DNA of 23,718 nt from an uncultured Vampirovibrio sp. Lineage in GTDB: Bacteria > Cyanobacteriota > Vampirovibrionia > Gastranaerophilales > Gastranaerophilaceae. Below the pieces are notes generated by a model. The model searched no databases. It worked only from the letters and a program-made list of their open reading frames with translations, and had not been told where the DNA came from. The position numbers and the translations under genes were made by a program. The stretch covers positions 1 through 23,718 of the forward strand of contig CAJUAL010000018.1 of NCBI GenBank assembly GCA_910584405.1. The letters run 5' to 3'. The first letter of the stretch is position 1. Each line of letters begins with the position of its first letter. Of this stretch, positions 23,657 to 23,718 are shown one piece after another.

Positions 23657-23718
23657 GATTTTTAACAACCCATTTAAAGTAATCAGTATTAGTTTTTGCT
23701 TTATATGCACAAGCAATG
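23649..23718 (-). CDS. C-terminal fragment of an unidentified protein, cut by the window edge
   Basis: On the minus strand an open frame enters at the right edge and ends at TAA (23651-23649), giving 22 residues: IACAYKAKTN then TDYFKWVVKNLK. It overlaps the end of the Nif3-family gene by 8 bp in convergent orientation. The peptide matches the cut-off product at 1-70 in 12 of 22 positions with no gaps, so both edges seem to carry members of one family. The family itself is not recognisable from this much sequence. Confidence 0.5.
   Translation of the reverse strand, partial: IACAYKAKTNTDYFKWVVKNLK

Noticed and set aside
1..23718. tRNA, rRNA or CRISPR genes
   Set aside because: No cloverleaf with a conserved TTCRA arm, no rRNA-like GC-rich block and no regularly spaced direct repeats were seen by eye; a covariance-model scan was not possible here.

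Overview
The window is AT-rich bacterial DNA. Short intergenic spaces, clear Shine-Dalgarno sites, a classic groES-groEL pair and the family make-up fit a Gram-negative-type gut bacterium of the Candidatus Gastranaerophilales / Melainabacteria (non-photosynthetic relatives of Cyanobacteria). That assignment is inference. It rests on base composition, on the sigma factor / DUF1822-like / TonB-like operon that recalls a cyanobacterial gene neighbourhood, and on small orphan proteins of a style I associate with these genomes. No marker gene here settles it.

Layout. Positions 1-70 are the 3' end of a cut-off gene. 73-6789 (minus) is a three-gene operon read right to left: a 1041-residue membrane-anchored protein with a TonB-like C-terminus, a sigma-70-type factor, and a triple-zinc-ribbon / AAA (STAND-type) ATPase / helical-repeat protein. 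A small orphan gene (6956) ends at a good terminator. One base later a perfect consensus promoter opens a two-gene phage-tail-like cassette (7513-8515), closed by a 13-bp-stem terminator. Then come tyrS and cysE, separated by a 74-bp two-hairpin repeat. An XRE-type regulator (minus) is followed, divergently, by three glycosyltransferase genes (11103-16580). Two of these are GT2 fusions to a CDP-glycerol-glycerophosphotransferase-like domain. Two small orphan genes follow, then a bidirectional terminator, then groEL and groES (minus) with a second copy of the 74-bp repeat between them. The right end is a plus-strand run: gmk, a secreted WG-like-repeat protein, coaBC and a Nif3-family gene. The window closes in another cut-off gene whose C-terminus resembles the one at the left edge.

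How the parts fit. Most genes are core metabolism or proteostasis (tyrS, cysE, groESL, gmk, coaBC, nif3). The accessory content is a candidate membrane-to-transcription signalling operon, a phage-derived cassette and a surface-polysaccharide cluster with a possible local regulator. Dispersed palindromic repeats sit between or inside housekeeping genes. In one place they appear to supply the last residues of CoaBC, and in another the ribosome binding site of the Nif3 gene. The best candidate for an undescribed system is the 73-6789 operon.
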